DNA of 64,000 bases from Solitalea koreensis (GCF_900182575.1 NZ_FXSZ01000009.1:1-64000); one strand, 5' to 3'. Numbered from the stretch's first letter, positions 6,941 to 16,553 are shown. Notes: generated by a model from the sequence alone, not told the origin. A program made the numbers and translations.

Positions 6941-9900
6941 ATGTTTAACAAGTTCATACAAAGGCCTGTCCTTTCTATCGTAATATCACTTATTATAGTG
7001 TTTTTGGGTGTACTGGCTATTACACATTTGCCGGTAACACAGTTCCCATCAATTTCACCTCCAAAGGTGAATATTACTGCAGAGTATCCGGGTGCCAATA
7101 ACGAACTCTTGATTAAATCAGTGGTAATTCCATTGGAAAGAGCGCTTAACGGTATACCGGGAATGAAGTACATTGCTTCTGATGCCGGTAATGATGGCGA
7201 AGCGAGCATTCAAGTGGTTTTCAACTTAGGAACTGATCCTAACCAAGCTTCTCTTAATGTTCAAAACCGTGTGGCCGCTGTAACCAATAAACTTCCGCCA
7301 CTGGTAATTCGTGAGGGTGTTAAAATCAGCCGTGAAGAGTCTAACATGTTGATGTACATTAACCTCTACAGCAAGGACCCAAAACTGAACGAAAATTTCA
7401 TTTACAACTTTGCCGATATTAATATTCTATCTGAACTGAAAAGGGTTGACGGAGTGGGTTTTGCCGATATCTTGGGGAATCGTGAATATGCGATGAGAAT
7501 TTGGCTAAAACCAGATCGCATGCTGGCCTATAAAATTTCTGCCGATGAGGTTATGAAAGCCCTGGACGAACAGAGTATCGAAGCCTCACCAGGTAAAACG
7601 GGAGAAAGTTCAGGTAAAAGATCACAAGCTTTTGAATATGTATTAAAATACCCGGGCAGGTTTAGCACTAAGGATGGGTATGCAAACATTGTATTGCGCT
7701 CTAGTCCAAACGGAGAATTGCTGCGATTAAAAGATGTTGCAGACATCGAATTCGGCAGCTCAATGTACGATTTGTATTCTAACCTTAATGGAAGATCGTC
7801 GGCTGCAATTGTATTAAAACAGGCTTATGGTAGCAATGCTAGCCAGGTTATTGCGGATGTGAAAGCCAAGCTGAAGGAAATCAAGTCTAAAGATTTTCCC
7901 AAAGGTTTAGATTACGAAATCAGTTATGACGTATCAAAGTTCTTAGATGCATCTATTGAAAAAGTAATCCACACACTTGTGGAAGCCTTTATATTGGTTG
8001 GTTTAGTAGTATTCATTTTTCTGGGCGATTGGCGATCAACGATCATCCCCGCCATTGCTGTACCGGTATCTCTTGTGGGAACGTTCGTGTTCATGCAATT
8101 CTTTGGTATTACGCTAAATCTAATCACACTCTTTGCGCTGGTATTAGCCATTGGTGTAGTTGTAGATGATGCCATTGTTGTGATAGAAGCGGTGCATGCG
8201 AACATGGAGAAATATCATCTTTCGGCATTGAAGGCAACACAGCGTTCCATGAAAGAAATAAGCGGGGCCATTATCGCTATTACCTTTTTAATGGCCGCTG
8301 TATTTATTCCGGTAGCATTCATGTCAGGGCCGGTGGGTATTTTTTACCGTCAGTTTTCCATCACCATGGCCACAGCAATCATTCTGTCTGGCTTGGTGGC
8401 CCTTACCCTCACTCCCGCTCTTTGTGCCATGATGTTAAAAAACAACCATGGTAAAGTCAAAAAGAAAACGATTATTGACAGCTTTTTAGGCGAGTTCAAC
8501 CGTTTATTCGACAAGCTATCTATTCGCTACCAAATTGCACTCAACAAAGTAGTCACAAGACGCATCCTAACCTTTGGTATACTCATCGCTTTTTGTGCTG
8601 GCGTTGGTGTTCTGAACAGCAATGTTCCTACCGGCTTTATACCAAACGAAGACCAGGGAATGGTTTATGCGATCATTCAAACGCCTCCTGGATCTTCCTT
8701 GGAAAGAACCAATCAAATTGCTGAGAACCTTCAAAAAATTGCCGAAGGCATTGATGGCATCCAATCGGTTTCATCACTAGCAGGGTATGAAATTCTAACT
8801 GAAGGAACCGGCGCAAACTCCGGTACTTGTTTGATCAACCTAAAAGACTGGAAAGACCGAAAAGAATCAGCTCAGGATATCATCAATGAACTGGAAGAAA
8901 AATCGAAAGGTATTACAGGTGCGAGTATAGAATTCTTCCAACCGCCGGCGGTACCCGGATACGGAGCAGCGGGAGGTTTCGAATTACGCTTATTGGACAA
9001 AGCTGGAAGTGGCGATTACAAAAAAATGGAAACGGTAAGTCGTGATTTCGTAAAAGAATTGAGCAAAAGACCTGAATTATCATCTGTATTTACATTTTAT
9101 AGTGCCAGTTTCCCTCAATACATGTTACGCATCGACAATGATATTGCACAACAAAAAGGTGTAACTATTGACAATGCGATGAACACGCTTTCGACTTTAA
9201 TAGGTAGTAACTATGAAACCAGCTTCATCAAGTTCGATCGCCAATATAAAGTGATGGTGCAGGCTCTACCGCAGTATAGGGCTTTACCTGAAGACGTACT
9301 TAAACTTTATGTTAAAAATGATAAAGGAGAGATGGTTCCATTCTCTGCTTTTATGAAAATGGAAAAAGTTTATGGCTTGTCAGAAATTACTCGTCATAAT
9401 ATGTATAACTCTTCTGAAATCAGTGGTCAGGCGGCTCCGGGCTATAGCAGTGGTGAAGCCATTAAAGCTATTATTGAAGTTGCAGAAAAAACATTACCAA
9501 GAGGTTTCGGAATCGATTGGGCAGGTATTTCAAAGGATGAGGTATCAAGAGGAAACGAGGCCGTTTATATTTTCCTTATCTGCTTGGGTTTCGTATATCT
9601 TATCCTGGCGGCACAATATGAGAGCTTTATTCTGCCGCTATCGGTTATTCTTTCGCTACCTGCTGGAATTTTCGGTTCCTTCTTATTCTTAAAATTATTT
9701 GGACTCGAAAACAACATTTATGCACAGGTGGCAATGGTTATGCTCATTGGTTTATTGGGTAAAAATGCTGTACTGATAGTTGAATTTGCGGTACAGAAGC
9801 ACAGTGAAGGTTTTTCTGTAAAGAAGGCCGCACTGGAAGGCGCCAAGGTAAGGTTCCGCCCAATTTTGATGACTTCATTTGCATTCATCGCCGGATTAAT

Positions 9901-10156
9901 CCCATTGGTTGTTGCAACAGGGCCTGGAGCAATTGGAAACAGAACCATTGGATCGGCGGCAGCCGGAGGCATGCTGTTTGGAACCGTGTTCGGGATTGTT
10001 ATTATACCTGGACTGTATTACATCTTTGGTAAAATAGCCGAAAGATATAAGCTGATTAGAAATGAAGATGAACAGCCACTGACCGAAGAAATTGAAAACA
10101 AATTAACCGACGGTCACATGGTTGGAATTGAAGAAGGACACCTGTTAAGTGAATAA
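6941..10156 (+). CDS. RND multidrug efflux pump, AcrB/HAE1 type
   Basis: Inner-membrane, proton-driven resistance-nodulation-division pump of 1071 residues, the usual size for HAE1 family members. Features include the N-terminal segment FIQRPVLSIVISLIIV (TM1), the porter-domain motif GANNELLIKSVVIPLERALNG-like region, and the proton-relay pair Asp409-Asp410 in TM4 (AIGVVVDD, equivalent to AcrB D407/D408). The TM10 lysine is present in LIGLLGKNAVLIVEFA. Two large periplasmic loops lie between TM1-2 and TM7-8. The stop overlaps the start of the channel gene by 8 bases, so the two are translationally coupled. It probably exports hydrophobic drugs, bile-salt-like or dye compounds; the actual substrate is inference. 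Confidence 0.96.
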   Translation: MFNKFIQRPVLSIVISLIIVFLGVLAITHLPVTQFPSISPPKVNITAEYPGANNELLIKSVVIPLERALNGIPGMKYIASDAGNDGEASIQVVFNLGTDPNQASLNVQNRVAAVTNKLPPLVIREGVKISREESNMLMYINLYSKDPKLNENFIYNFADINILSELKRVDGVGFADILGNREYAMRIWLKPDRMLAYKISADEVMKALDEQSIEASPGKTGESSGKRSQAFEYVLKYPGRFSTKDGYANIVLRSSPNGELLRLKDVADIEFGSSMYDLYSNLNGRSSAAIVLKQAYGSNASQVIADVKAKLKEIKSKDFPKGLDYEISYDVSKFLDASIEKVIHTLVEAFILVGLVVFIFLGDWRSTIIPAIAVPVSLVGTFVFMQFFGITLNLITLFALVLAIGVVVDDAIVVIEAVHANMEKYHLSALKATQRSMKEISGAIIAITFLMAAVFIPVAFMSGPVGIFYRQFSITMATAIILSGLVALTLTPALCAMMLKNNHGKVKKKTIIDSFLGEFNRLFDKLSIRYQIALNKVVTRRILTFGILIAFCAGVGVLNSNVPTGFIPNEDQGMVYAIIQTPPGSSLERTNQIAENLQKIAEGIDGIQSVSSLAGYEILTEGTGANSGTCLINLKDWKDRKESAQDIINELEEKSKGITGASIEFFQPPAVPGYGAAGGFELRLLDKAGSGDYKKMETVSRDFVKELSKRPELSSVFTFYSASFPQYMLRIDNDIAQQKGVTIDNAMNTLSTLIGSNYETSFIKFDRQYKVMVQALPQYRALPEDVLKLYVKNDKGEMVPFSAFMKMEKVYGLSEITRHNMYNSSEISGQAAPGYSSGEAIKAIIEVAEKTLPRGFGIDWAGISKDEVSRGNEAVYIFLICLGFVYLILAAQYESFILPLSVILSLPAGIFGSFLFLKLFGLENNIYAQVAMVMLIGLLGKNAVLIVEFAVQKHSEGFSVKKAALEGAKVRFRPILMTSFAFIAGLIPLVVATGPGAIGNRTIGSAAAGGMLFGTVFGIVIIPGLYYIFGKIAERYKLIRNEDEQPLTEEIENKLTDGHMVGIEEGHLLSE

Positions 10157-11600
10157 ATTGAAAACAATGTTTAAGCAAAAAATATATTGGAGTGCAAGCT
10201 TGGCGGGTATTTGTCTGGCAATGGCAAGCTGTAAAGTGCCAGCGGTCATTCAGAAAACAGAAAACAAACAAGTACCCGCGAGTTATGGCAGCTCAACTGA
10301 TACTCTGAATACAGGCAAAATCCAGTGGAAAGATTTTTTCACTGATCCAAATTTGAAGAATTTAATCGACACGGCATTAAATCGTAATCAAGAGCTGCAA
10401 ATTACTTTACAGGAACTTGAAATTGCAAGGAACGAAATTCGGCTGAAACAAAGCAATTTATTGCCAACAGTTGTAGCACGGGCAGGGGCAGGCGTAGAAA
10501 AAGTAGGCCGATACACCAGCCAAGGTGCTGGGGATGCTTCAACGGAAATTACGCCCGGGAAACCGGTTCCTGATGCCCTTCCTGATTATTTAATTGGCGT
10601 TTATGGTACTTGGGAGGCTGACATTTGGAACAAATTGCACAATGCAAAGAAAGCAGCTGTAAACCGATATCTATCCACTGTTGAGGGCAAAAATTTTGTT
10701 TTGACCAACCTTATAGCCGAAATTGCCAACTCGTATTACGAATTATTGACGCTTGATAGTCAGTTGGCCATAGTCAAAAAGAACATAGAATTACAAAACA
10801 ATGCTTTAGAGGTTGTAAAAATCCAAAAAGAAGCTTCCAGGGTTACAGAATTGGCAGTGCGGAAATTTGAAGCCGAAGTGTTAAACTCAAAAAGTTTACA
10901 ATATGATCTTCAGCAAAAGATCAGCGAAACAGAAAACAAAATCAATTTTCTGTTAGGTAGATATCCACAGCCTATTGTAAGAAGTTCGGCTAATATTGCG
11001 GATATGTTACCTTCGGAGGTGCATACAGGCATTCCATCTCAACTTTTAGCCAATCGTCCGGATATTAAAGCGGCTGAATTAGAATTAGCGGCGGCAAAAC
11101 TGGATGTTAAAGCAGCAAGAGCAGAGTTTTACCCTTCCTTGGGCATCTCTGCTTCAATTGGCTTACAAGCATTCAGCCCGAATTACTTTTTTAAATTTCC
11201 GGAATCGGTGCTCTATTCATTAGCAGGAGACCTGATTCAACCGCTGATCAATAGAAATACGATAAAGGCTGAATATGCCACAGCCAATGCTAAGCAAACA
11301 CAAGCTGTTTATAACTATGAGCGCACCGTTTTAAACGCTTATGTTGAAGTGGCCAATCAAATGTCAAACATTAACAACTTGCAAAAAAGTTACGACTTGA
11401 AATCAAAGCAAGTTACTGAGCTTAATAACTCAATAACTATTTCGAATGACCTTTTCCGGTCTGCAAGAGCTGATTATTTGGAAGTATTAATGACCCAACG
11501 AGATGCTTTGCAAGCCAAATTGGAGCTGACAGAAACCAAAAAACAGCAACTGAATGCTGTGGTAAATATTTACCAAGCTTTAGGCGGCGGATGGGACTGA
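10149..11600 (+). CDS. Outer-membrane efflux channel lipoprotein (TolC/OprM type)
   Basis: Outer-membrane factor of the RND system, 483 residues, of the NodT/OprM lipoprotein branch. The lipobox MASC (Cys28) follows a hydrophobic segment. WKDFFTDPNLKNLIDTAL (about residues 58-75) is the typical first repeat of outer-membrane efflux proteins. The sequence then shows two homologous halves of long alpha-helical hairpins, with the SQLLANRPDIKAAE motif (about 300-312) that opens the second half and is characteristic of the family. It ends with ALGGGWD, the usual C-terminus of NodT-type channels. Start codons overlap the pump gene. A strong hairpin terminator follows and closes the three-gene operon. 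Confidence 0.95.
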   Translation: MNKLKTMFKQKIYWSASLAGICLAMASCKVPAVIQKTENKQVPASYGSSTDTLNTGKIQWKDFFTDPNLKNLIDTALNRNQELQITLQELEIARNEIRLKQSNLLPTVVARAGAGVEKVGRYTSQGAGDASTEITPGKPVPDALPDYLIGVYGTWEADIWNKLHNAKKAAVNRYLSTVEGKNFVLTNLIAEIANSYYELLTLDSQLAIVKKNIELQNNALEVVKIQKEASRVTELAVRKFEAEVLNSKSLQYDLQQKISETENKINFLLGRYPQPIVRSSANIADMLPSEVHTGIPSQLLANRPDIKAAELELAAAKLDVKAARAEFYPSLGISASIGLQAFSPNYFFKFPESVLYSLAGDLIQPLINRNTIKAEYATANAKQTQAVYNYERTVLNAYVEVANQMSNINNLQKSYDLKSKQVTELNNSITISNDLFRSARADYLEVLMTQRDALQAKLELTETKKQQLNAVVNIYQALGGGWD

Positions 11601-11636
11601 TTTAAAGAACAAGATTGAAAATCGGTATTCATTAAC

Positions 11637-11669
11637 AAAGCGTTGTAAATGCAAAATTTACAACGCTTT
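11637..11669 (+). terminator. Rho-independent terminator of the RND operon
   Basis: Perfect 14-base arms AAAGCGTTGTAAAT and ATTTACAACGCTTT with a 5-base loop, followed by TGTTTTT. Placed 36 bases after the channel gene stop. Confidence 0.9.
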
Positions 11670-11966
11670 TGTTTTTACATCTAAATTTGATGACGGAAAC
11701 TATGAAAAAAAGATGGCTTTCTGCTTTATTGTAACTTAGAAGAGAACAAATCATTAAAACAAACAACATCTATTGGATTATTTAAAAAATCCTTAAAATT
11801 GCCCGACAAATTTGATTTTTTTAACCAATAGGCTATGTTCCCGATGAAAACCGTTTTGGCAAATTAAATTATTACACGAAGTTCTTTTTTATGCCTTTTA
11901 ATAAACAAACAAAATACACTGAGTTATTCATTTAACATATAGAATACTACGACTATTATCACTCTT

Positions 11967-11974
11967 TAACTTTG
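11967..11974 (+). promoter_or_regulatory. -7 promoter box for beta-helix protein
   Basis: TAACTTTG fits TAnnTTTG and lies 47 bases before the ATG at 12022. The rest of the 11670-12021 gap holds no visible gene. Confidence 0.65.
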
Positions 11975-12021
11975 CAGTTTTTATTTAAAGCCAAACAAGT
12001 AACCAATTTTAACATTTATCC

Positions 12022-14193
12022 ATGATAAGAAGTATTAAGAAACTTATTTTTTGTTTCCTTTTCATTTTTTTAAGCTTTGCTGAAAATGCTTTCAGCATTG
12101 AAGTATATGTTTCACCAACCGGCAAAGACAGTAATAAGGGTAATAAAGAGAGCCCTTTACTTACACTCACTGGCGCAAGGGATAAAATAAGGCAGTTGCG
12201 AAAGCAAAGAACGATCAATGAACCCGTGTATGTTATTGTTGAAAACGGGATTTACTATATGTCAAAACCGCTTGAGCTGAGTAGTGAAGATAGCGGCACT
12301 CCACAATCACCGGTAATATTTATAGCTGCTAAGGGAGCCGCTCCGGTTTTCTATGGTGGCATTGAATTGAAGGGTTTTAAAATGCTCAATGATCAACTTT
12401 GGAAAGCAGATATTCCGCAGACAGTACTATTCGGATGGTATTTCGAGCAGCTTTTTGTAAATGATAAAAGAGCTCAAAGAGCCAAAAGTCCAGATAATGG
12501 TTTTTATTATATTAAAAACACAAGTGAAAAAATACTGGAGAAGAAAGATGAGAAAAACACTGGTTTTGCCATTCAGGAGATTAGCATCGACAGTACTGAT
12601 GCAATGGCGATAAAATCGATCGACCAAACCGAATGCAGCGATGTAGTCTTAAATTTTTATCACAAATGGGATTATACGAGAAAACCTCTTCATTACTTTA
12701 ATTCTGATAGTCTAAAACTGTATACCGAAGGAAAGGCGATGAAACCGTGGAACAAAATTGAAAAAAACAGTCTTTATTCAGTCGAAAACTATCGTAAGGC
12801 TTTAACTATGCCTGGAGAATGGTTTTTATCACGAAAGGGAGAGTTACTGTATATTCCATTACCAGGAGAAACTATTGAGAATACCCGCTTTACCGCTCCG
12901 ACAAACGATCAGTTTATTGTTATAAATGGCGATGAGGGTAAGAAAATTGAAAACATTCGTTTTGAAAATCTTAGCTTCAAGCTTACCCGCTATCAAACGG
13001 GCGTAAACGGCAAGGATCCCGTACAAGCTGCTGCCGATGTTGAGGGAGCAGTAATGGTTGATTTTGCAAACAATATCTCGTTTATTAATTGTCAAATAGT
13101 GCAGACTGCCAATTATGCAATCTGGTTCAGAAAAGCATGTTCTAACTGTACTATTCAACATTGCCTTATGCAGGATTTGGGTGCCGGAGGGATTAAAATC
13201 GGAGAAGTACTTGCACAGAAAAAGAAGCAAGATATTTATAGCGACAGCCTAAAATATGATCCTATCGATTCAATTAACTTTAATCGTTACCTTACTCATC
13301 ATATAAAAGTAGACAACAACATCATTACTGGTGGTGGTAAAATATTCCCGGCTGCAGTAGGAATATGCATTTTTAATGGGGCAGATAACACTTTAACCCA
13401 TAACGAAATCTCAGACCTTTATTATTCAGGTATTTCTGTTGGTTGGGTTTGGGGATATTCATACAGTGCTTCTAAACGCAATACCATTGCATTCAACCAT
13501 ATTCATCATCTTGGATGGGGTGTATTAAGTGATATGGGAGGTATTTATACGCTCGGTCCTTCAGAAGGAACAATCGTAAGCAACAATACGCTTCATGACA
13601 TTTCAGCACATAGTTATGGCGGTTGGGGATTATATACAGATGAAGGATCAACCGGGATATTGATGGAAAACAATTTGGTATATAATTGCAAAAGTCAAGG
13701 TTTTCATCAGCATTTTGGCAGAAACAACATTATTCGCAACAATATCTTTGCCTTTAATGAAAAGGCCCAACTGGCTGCTACACGAGTGGAAAAACACCTA
13801 TCGTTTAACTTCACCAATAATATTATTTATTACTCGAATGGAAATTTGACCTCGAATAATTGGTCTAAAGTTAATATTGTATCTGATAATAATTGCTATT
13901 GGGAAACCAGCTCCGGAAATATTGCTTTCGATAAATATAGTTTTAAGGATTGGCAAAATCTTGGAAAAGATCAACACTCAGTTATAGAAAACCCTATGTT
14001 TATTGCGGCGGAATCATACAATTTTGGATTCAAAAATCTTAATCTCTGCAATAAAATAGGATTCAAACCATTTAACTATTCTTTGGCTGGAGTTTATGGT
14101 TCTAATGATTGGAAGAAGAAAGCAGAAATGAAAAACGAACGAATTAAACAATTTTCACCGGAGTTTTTTCCAAAACAGTCCAATAAACTATAA
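12022..14193 (+). CDS. Secreted right-handed parallel beta-helix protein
   Basis: Exported carbohydrate-active-type protein of 723 residues. A signal peptide (about 1-25, ending near NAFS) is followed by the DUF1565-like opening EVYVSPTGKDSNKGN with PLLTLTGARDKIRQLR, typical of bacterial parallel beta-helix enzymes. An inserted beta-rich domain (about 100-290) ends in GEWFLSRKGELLYIPLPGE, a motif common in this group. PbH1-type coils with N-rich turns run from about 300 to 640 (for example NNIITGGG, HNEISDLYYSGISVGW, NNTLHDI, MENNLVYN). Such folds occur in polysaccharide lyases and several glycoside hydrolases. The sequence alone does not tell which polymer is cut, and no SusC/SusD pair or sulfatase lies nearby. 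Strong promoter and terminator signals make it a single-gene unit. Confidence 0.85.
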   Translation: MIRSIKKLIFCFLFIFLSFAENAFSIEVYVSPTGKDSNKGNKESPLLTLTGARDKIRQLRKQRTINEPVYVIVENGIYYMSKPLELSSEDSGTPQSPVIFIAAKGAAPVFYGGIELKGFKMLNDQLWKADIPQTVLFGWYFEQLFVNDKRAQRAKSPDNGFYYIKNTSEKILEKKDEKNTGFAIQEISIDSTDAMAIKSIDQTECSDVVLNFYHKWDYTRKPLHYFNSDSLKLYTEGKAMKPWNKIEKNSLYSVENYRKALTMPGEWFLSRKGELLYIPLPGETIENTRFTAPTNDQFIVINGDEGKKIENIRFENLSFKLTRYQTGVNGKDPVQAAADVEGAVMVDFANNISFINCQIVQTANYAIWFRKACSNCTIQHCLMQDLGAGGIKIGEVLAQKKKQDIYSDSLKYDPIDSINFNRYLTHHIKVDNNIITGGGKIFPAAVGICIFNGADNTLTHNEISDLYYSGISVGWVWGYSYSASKRNTIAFNHIHHLGWGVLSDMGGIYTLGPSEGTIVSNNTLHDISAHSYGGWGLYTDEGSTGILMENNLVYNCKSQGFHQHFGRNNIIRNNIFAFNEKAQLAATRVEKHLSFNFTNNIIYYSNGNLTSNNWSKVNIVSDNNCYWETSSGNIAFDKYSFKDWQNLGKDQHSVIENPMFIAAESYNFGFKNLNLCNKIGFKPFNYSLAGVYGSNDWKKKAEMKNERIKQFSPEFFPKQSNKL

Positions 14194-14227
14194 GCATTTA
14201 AGTAGGAGAAATGGATTAGTTGGTTCA

Positions 14228-14271
14228 AAAACCACAAAAAGCCCCAATAATTTGAGGCTTTTTGTGGTTTT
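14228..14271. terminator. Bidirectional terminator
   Basis: Perfect 16-base arms, AAAACCACAAAAAGCC and GGCTTTTTGTGGTTTT, with a 12-base loop. It sits between the convergent beta-helix gene and holA and can serve both. Confidence 0.88.
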
Positions 14272-14370
14272 ATAAAAGACATTTCGATGTTCGTTTTTAC
14301 AGCGCTAATAGCCGACAGTTCAATTCTGTTCACCATAAAACAATCATTCCAAAAATTTAACCGAAAGCTT

Positions 14371-15390
14371 TTAATGCAAAATCTGCCAAACCAGTTCCTT
14401 CATCAGTTCGCTGTCATCTGTATTGCCGGTACTTCCTACCCCTTTTGATTTCAAATCGGCTTGACGTAATAAACTGATAATGTGAACAACTTTATTGAGA
14501 GGATAATTCCTTGCAGCTTCTTCATAATCTCCTACAAAAAACGGATTCACACCCAATGCTGACGCTACAGCAGGCTTAGAGCGATCTTTCAGAAAATGAT
14601 AGGTAAAAATTTTAATAAAATATCCGGCTAAGGTAGCAAGTACAACAACCGCAGGGTTTTCTTTTTTATTGGCTGCAAAATAATTGATAATCCGGTTGGC
14701 CTTTAACACATCCCGTTTACCTAAGGCATTTTGTAATTCAAAAACATTGTATTCTTTACTAATACCAATATTGGCTTCAATTTCCTTTGCGCCGATTGAT
14801 CCTCCCTTAGGGATATTAATCAGAAGCTTATCGAGTTCATTTGCAATTTTGGAAAGATCGGTGCCTAAGTACTCCGTTAACAAAGCAACAGCTTTGGGAT
14901 CAATTTTGGCCCCTTTTTCTGCAATATATTCATTAATCCACGCTGGAACCTGATTATCGTATAATTTTTTTGATTCAAATAGAACTCCAACCTTATCAAT
15001 GTTTTTGAACAGCTTCAACCGACCGTCTATTTTTCCGTGTTTATAGCAAAACACCAAAATAGTTGAGCGCAAAGGATTATCAACATACGCCGCAAAGGGG
15101 TCACCATCTTTATCGGCCTTACCAAACTTAATATTCTGTGCTTCCTTTACCATTACCACTTGAACATCCGACATCATTGGATAACGTTTGGCATTGTTCA
15201 TAATGGTGATCATGTCAGTATCTTTACCATATAGAACGGTTTGGTTAAAACCTTTTTCAGCATCACTGAGTATATTGTTCTCAATATAGTTGCCTATCAA
15301 ATCGATATAATAATCTTCCTCTCCGTGTAAAAAATAAATAGGACGATATTTCTTGGATTTTAGTTCTTTTAATAACTCAGCTGCGGTCAT
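14371..15390 (-). CDS. holA: DNA polymerase III subunit delta
   Basis: Clamp-loader delta subunit, which opens the beta sliding clamp during replication. The 339-residue length is normal. The N-terminus (LLKELKSKKYRPIYFLHGEEDYYID, cut here by domain: residues about 5-30) is the family signature, with the degenerate P-loop-like LHGEED. Later landmarks are VVMVKEAQ (about 78-85), TILVFCYKHGKIDGR (about 110-125) and the C-terminal helical collar domain with ELDKLLI and ELQNALG. It is divergently transcribed from the HsdR_N-like gene across 61 bases. TATTTTTA followed by only four bases before the ATG suggests a nearly leaderless message. Confidence 0.94.
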   Translation of the reverse strand: MTAAELLKELKSKKYRPIYFLHGEEDYYIDLIGNYIENNILSDAEKGFNQTVLYGKDTDMITIMNNAKRYPMMSDVQVVMVKEAQNIKFGKADKDGDPFAAYVDNPLRSTILVFCYKHGKIDGRLKLFKNIDKVGVLFESKKLYDNQVPAWINEYIAEKGAKIDPKAVALLTEYLGTDLSKIANELDKLLINIPKGGSIGAKEIEANIGISKEYNVFELQNALGKRDVLKANRIINYFAANKKENPAVVVLATLAGYFIKIFTYHFLKDRSKPAVASALGVNPFFVGDYEEAARNYPLNKVVHIISLLRQADLKSKGVGSTGNTDDSELMKELVWQILH

Positions 15391-15394
15391 GCCG

Positions 15395-15402
15395 TAAAAA
15401 TA
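15395..15402 (-). promoter_or_regulatory. holA: -7-like box for holA
   Basis: Minus strand reads TATTTTTA, one base from TAnnTTTG, and ends four bases before the holA ATG. Confidence 0.5.
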
Positions 15403-15415
15403 GAAAGTTTCAAAG

Positions 15416-15447
15416 ATTGTTGAAGCTTATTCAAAAAATTACCTTTG
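15416..15447 (+). promoter_or_regulatory. Promoter of HsdR_N-like gene
   Basis: ATTG (15416-15419), 20 bases, then TACCTTTG (15440-15447), a good fit to the Bacteroidota -33/-7 layout. Only four bases separate the -7 box from the ATG at 15452. Confidence 0.7.
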
Positions 15448-15451
15448 TGCA

Positions 15452-15919
15452 ATGAGTCAATTACCGGCACTGAACCTTCCACCCTATCCTTTCCAGCTTA
15501 AAGAAGTAGCAGGCAAACTGTTTATTTTTGATGAACTGAGAAAAAAGCACTTAGTATTAACTCCTGAAGAATGGGTTCGTCAGCATTTTGTACAGTATTT
15601 AATCAATGAAAAAAACTACCCAAAAGGATTGATTAATATTGAAGGAGGATTAAAAGTAAATGAGCTCCAAAAGCGTTCAGATATTTTGGTTTACAATAAT
15701 GAAGGAATCAAAACTTTATTGGTAGAATGTAAAGCCAACTCTGTAAAACTCTCCCAAAAAGCATTCGATCAACTTGCTCGATATAATAGCACCTATAAAG
15801 CTTCCATTATAGTGCTTACCAATGGTTTACAACATTTCTGTTGCGAAATTGATCATGAATTGAAATCGTATACGTTTTTAAATGAAGTACCCGAATATTC
15901 CAGAATAAAAAGGTGTTAA
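15452..15919 (+). CDS. HsdR N-terminal-like nuclease-fold protein
   Basis: Stand-alone protein of 155 residues that resembles the N-terminal domain of type I restriction R subunits (HSDR_N_2-type). It has a PD-(D/E)xK-like core: the motif RSDILVYNN (Asp about residue 77) is followed by LLVECKAN (Glu and Lys of the E-x-K pair, about 95-97) and then the LSQKAFDQLARYN helix. No HsdR helicase domain, HsdM or HsdS is nearby, so this is not a functioning type I system. In related genomes a protein of this kind commonly sits back-to-back with holA, which points to a conserved chromosomal role in nucleic-acid metabolism; that role is unknown. Confidence 0.8.
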   Translation: MSQLPALNLPPYPFQLKEVAGKLFIFDELRKKHLVLTPEEWVRQHFVQYLINEKNYPKGLINIEGGLKVNELQKRSDILVYNNEGIKTLLVECKANSVKLSQKAFDQLARYNSTYKASIIVLTNGLQHFCCEIDHELKSYTFLNEVPEYSRIKRC

Positions 15920-16000
15920 AATCAAACGCTTAAAACTTTTCCTTCTTCATCTATTCTTCATTTTCGTTTTAGAAATTAGTACTATCAAAAACAAAACGAT

Positions 16001-16435
16001 ATGAAAAAGTTATTAATGATTGCTGCAGTTATTGGACTAGGTACCACATTAAGCTTTGCTCAAACTGTACCTCCTGCAACGCCTGCTAAAAAACCAGCAA
16101 ATACAGCCACTACTACTGATGCTAAATCAAAAAAAGCAGCTACAGAAAAAGCAACCACAGCTAAGCAGCAAACTGCTCAAACAAGTAATACTGTAACTTC
16201 AGCAAAAGCAGACGCACCAAAAGCTACAACGGAAAAAAAGAAAACAGAGTCAACGGCGAAAGCAGCTACCCATACTCAAGAAAAAGCTAGTGCAGCTCCG
16301 GTGAAAAAAGATGGTACTCCTGATATGCGCTACAAAGCAAATCAGACAAAAGCTGCCGGACCTACTAAAAAAGATGGAACTCCTGATATGCGTTACAAAG
16401 CAAACAATAAAGACGCTGGTAAAAAGAACAATTAA
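16001..16435 (+). CDS. Secreted Ala/Lys/Thr-rich repeat protein
   Basis: Exported low-complexity protein of 144 residues with no assignable function. The signal peptide is clear (MKKLLMIAAVIGLGTTLSFA, cleavage before Q). The rest is dominated by Ala, Lys, Thr and Pro with almost no hydrophobic residues, so it is probably disordered and positively charged. Two copies of KKDGTPDMRYKAN sit near the C-terminus, 21 codons apart, one after PV and one after PT. Similar KDGTPDMRYK motifs occur, as far as I recall, in other Sphingobacteriaceae proteins, but I cannot confirm this here. A hairpin terminator follows 33 bases after the stop. Confidence 0.8.
   Translation: MKKLLMIAAVIGLGTTLSFAQTVPPATPAKKPANTATTTDAKSKKAATEKATTAKQQTAQTSNTVTSAKADAPKATTEKKKTESTAKAATHTQEKASAAPVKKDGTPDMRYKANQTKAAGPTKKDGTPDMRYKANNKDAGKKNN
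16304..16405 (+). repeat. Two in-frame copies of a 13-residue motif
   Basis: Bases 16304-16342 and 16367-16405 both encode KKDGTPDMRYKAN. They differ only at synonymous positions, which indicates selection on the peptide and not a recent DNA duplication. Confidence 0.85.
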
Positions 16436-16468
16436 ACAAGACTTTTATTTTGGTTAGGTTGAAGTCGA

Positions 16469-16496
16469 AAGGTCGCTATCGAAAGATAGTGGCCTT
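16469..16496 (+). terminator. Hairpin terminator after repeat protein
   Basis: Twelve-base stem with two G-U pairs (AAGGTCGCTATC with GATAGTGGCCTT) closed by a GAAA tetraloop. Only a weak U tract follows. Confidence 0.65.
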
Positions 16497-16553
16497 TGTT
16501 ATCATTTTACACCCCCTATTAACGAAAAAGAGTTCTTGCCAACGGAACTTTCT

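Noticed and set aside
9372..9692. 106-codon plus-strand ORF inside the RND pump gene
   Set aside because: It is an out-of-frame shadow of a well-matched AcrB-type sequence.
15452..15919. Part of a type I restriction-modification system
   Set aside because: Only an HsdR N-terminal-like domain is present, with no helicase domain, HsdM or HsdS, and it is back-to-back with holA, a housekeeping setting.
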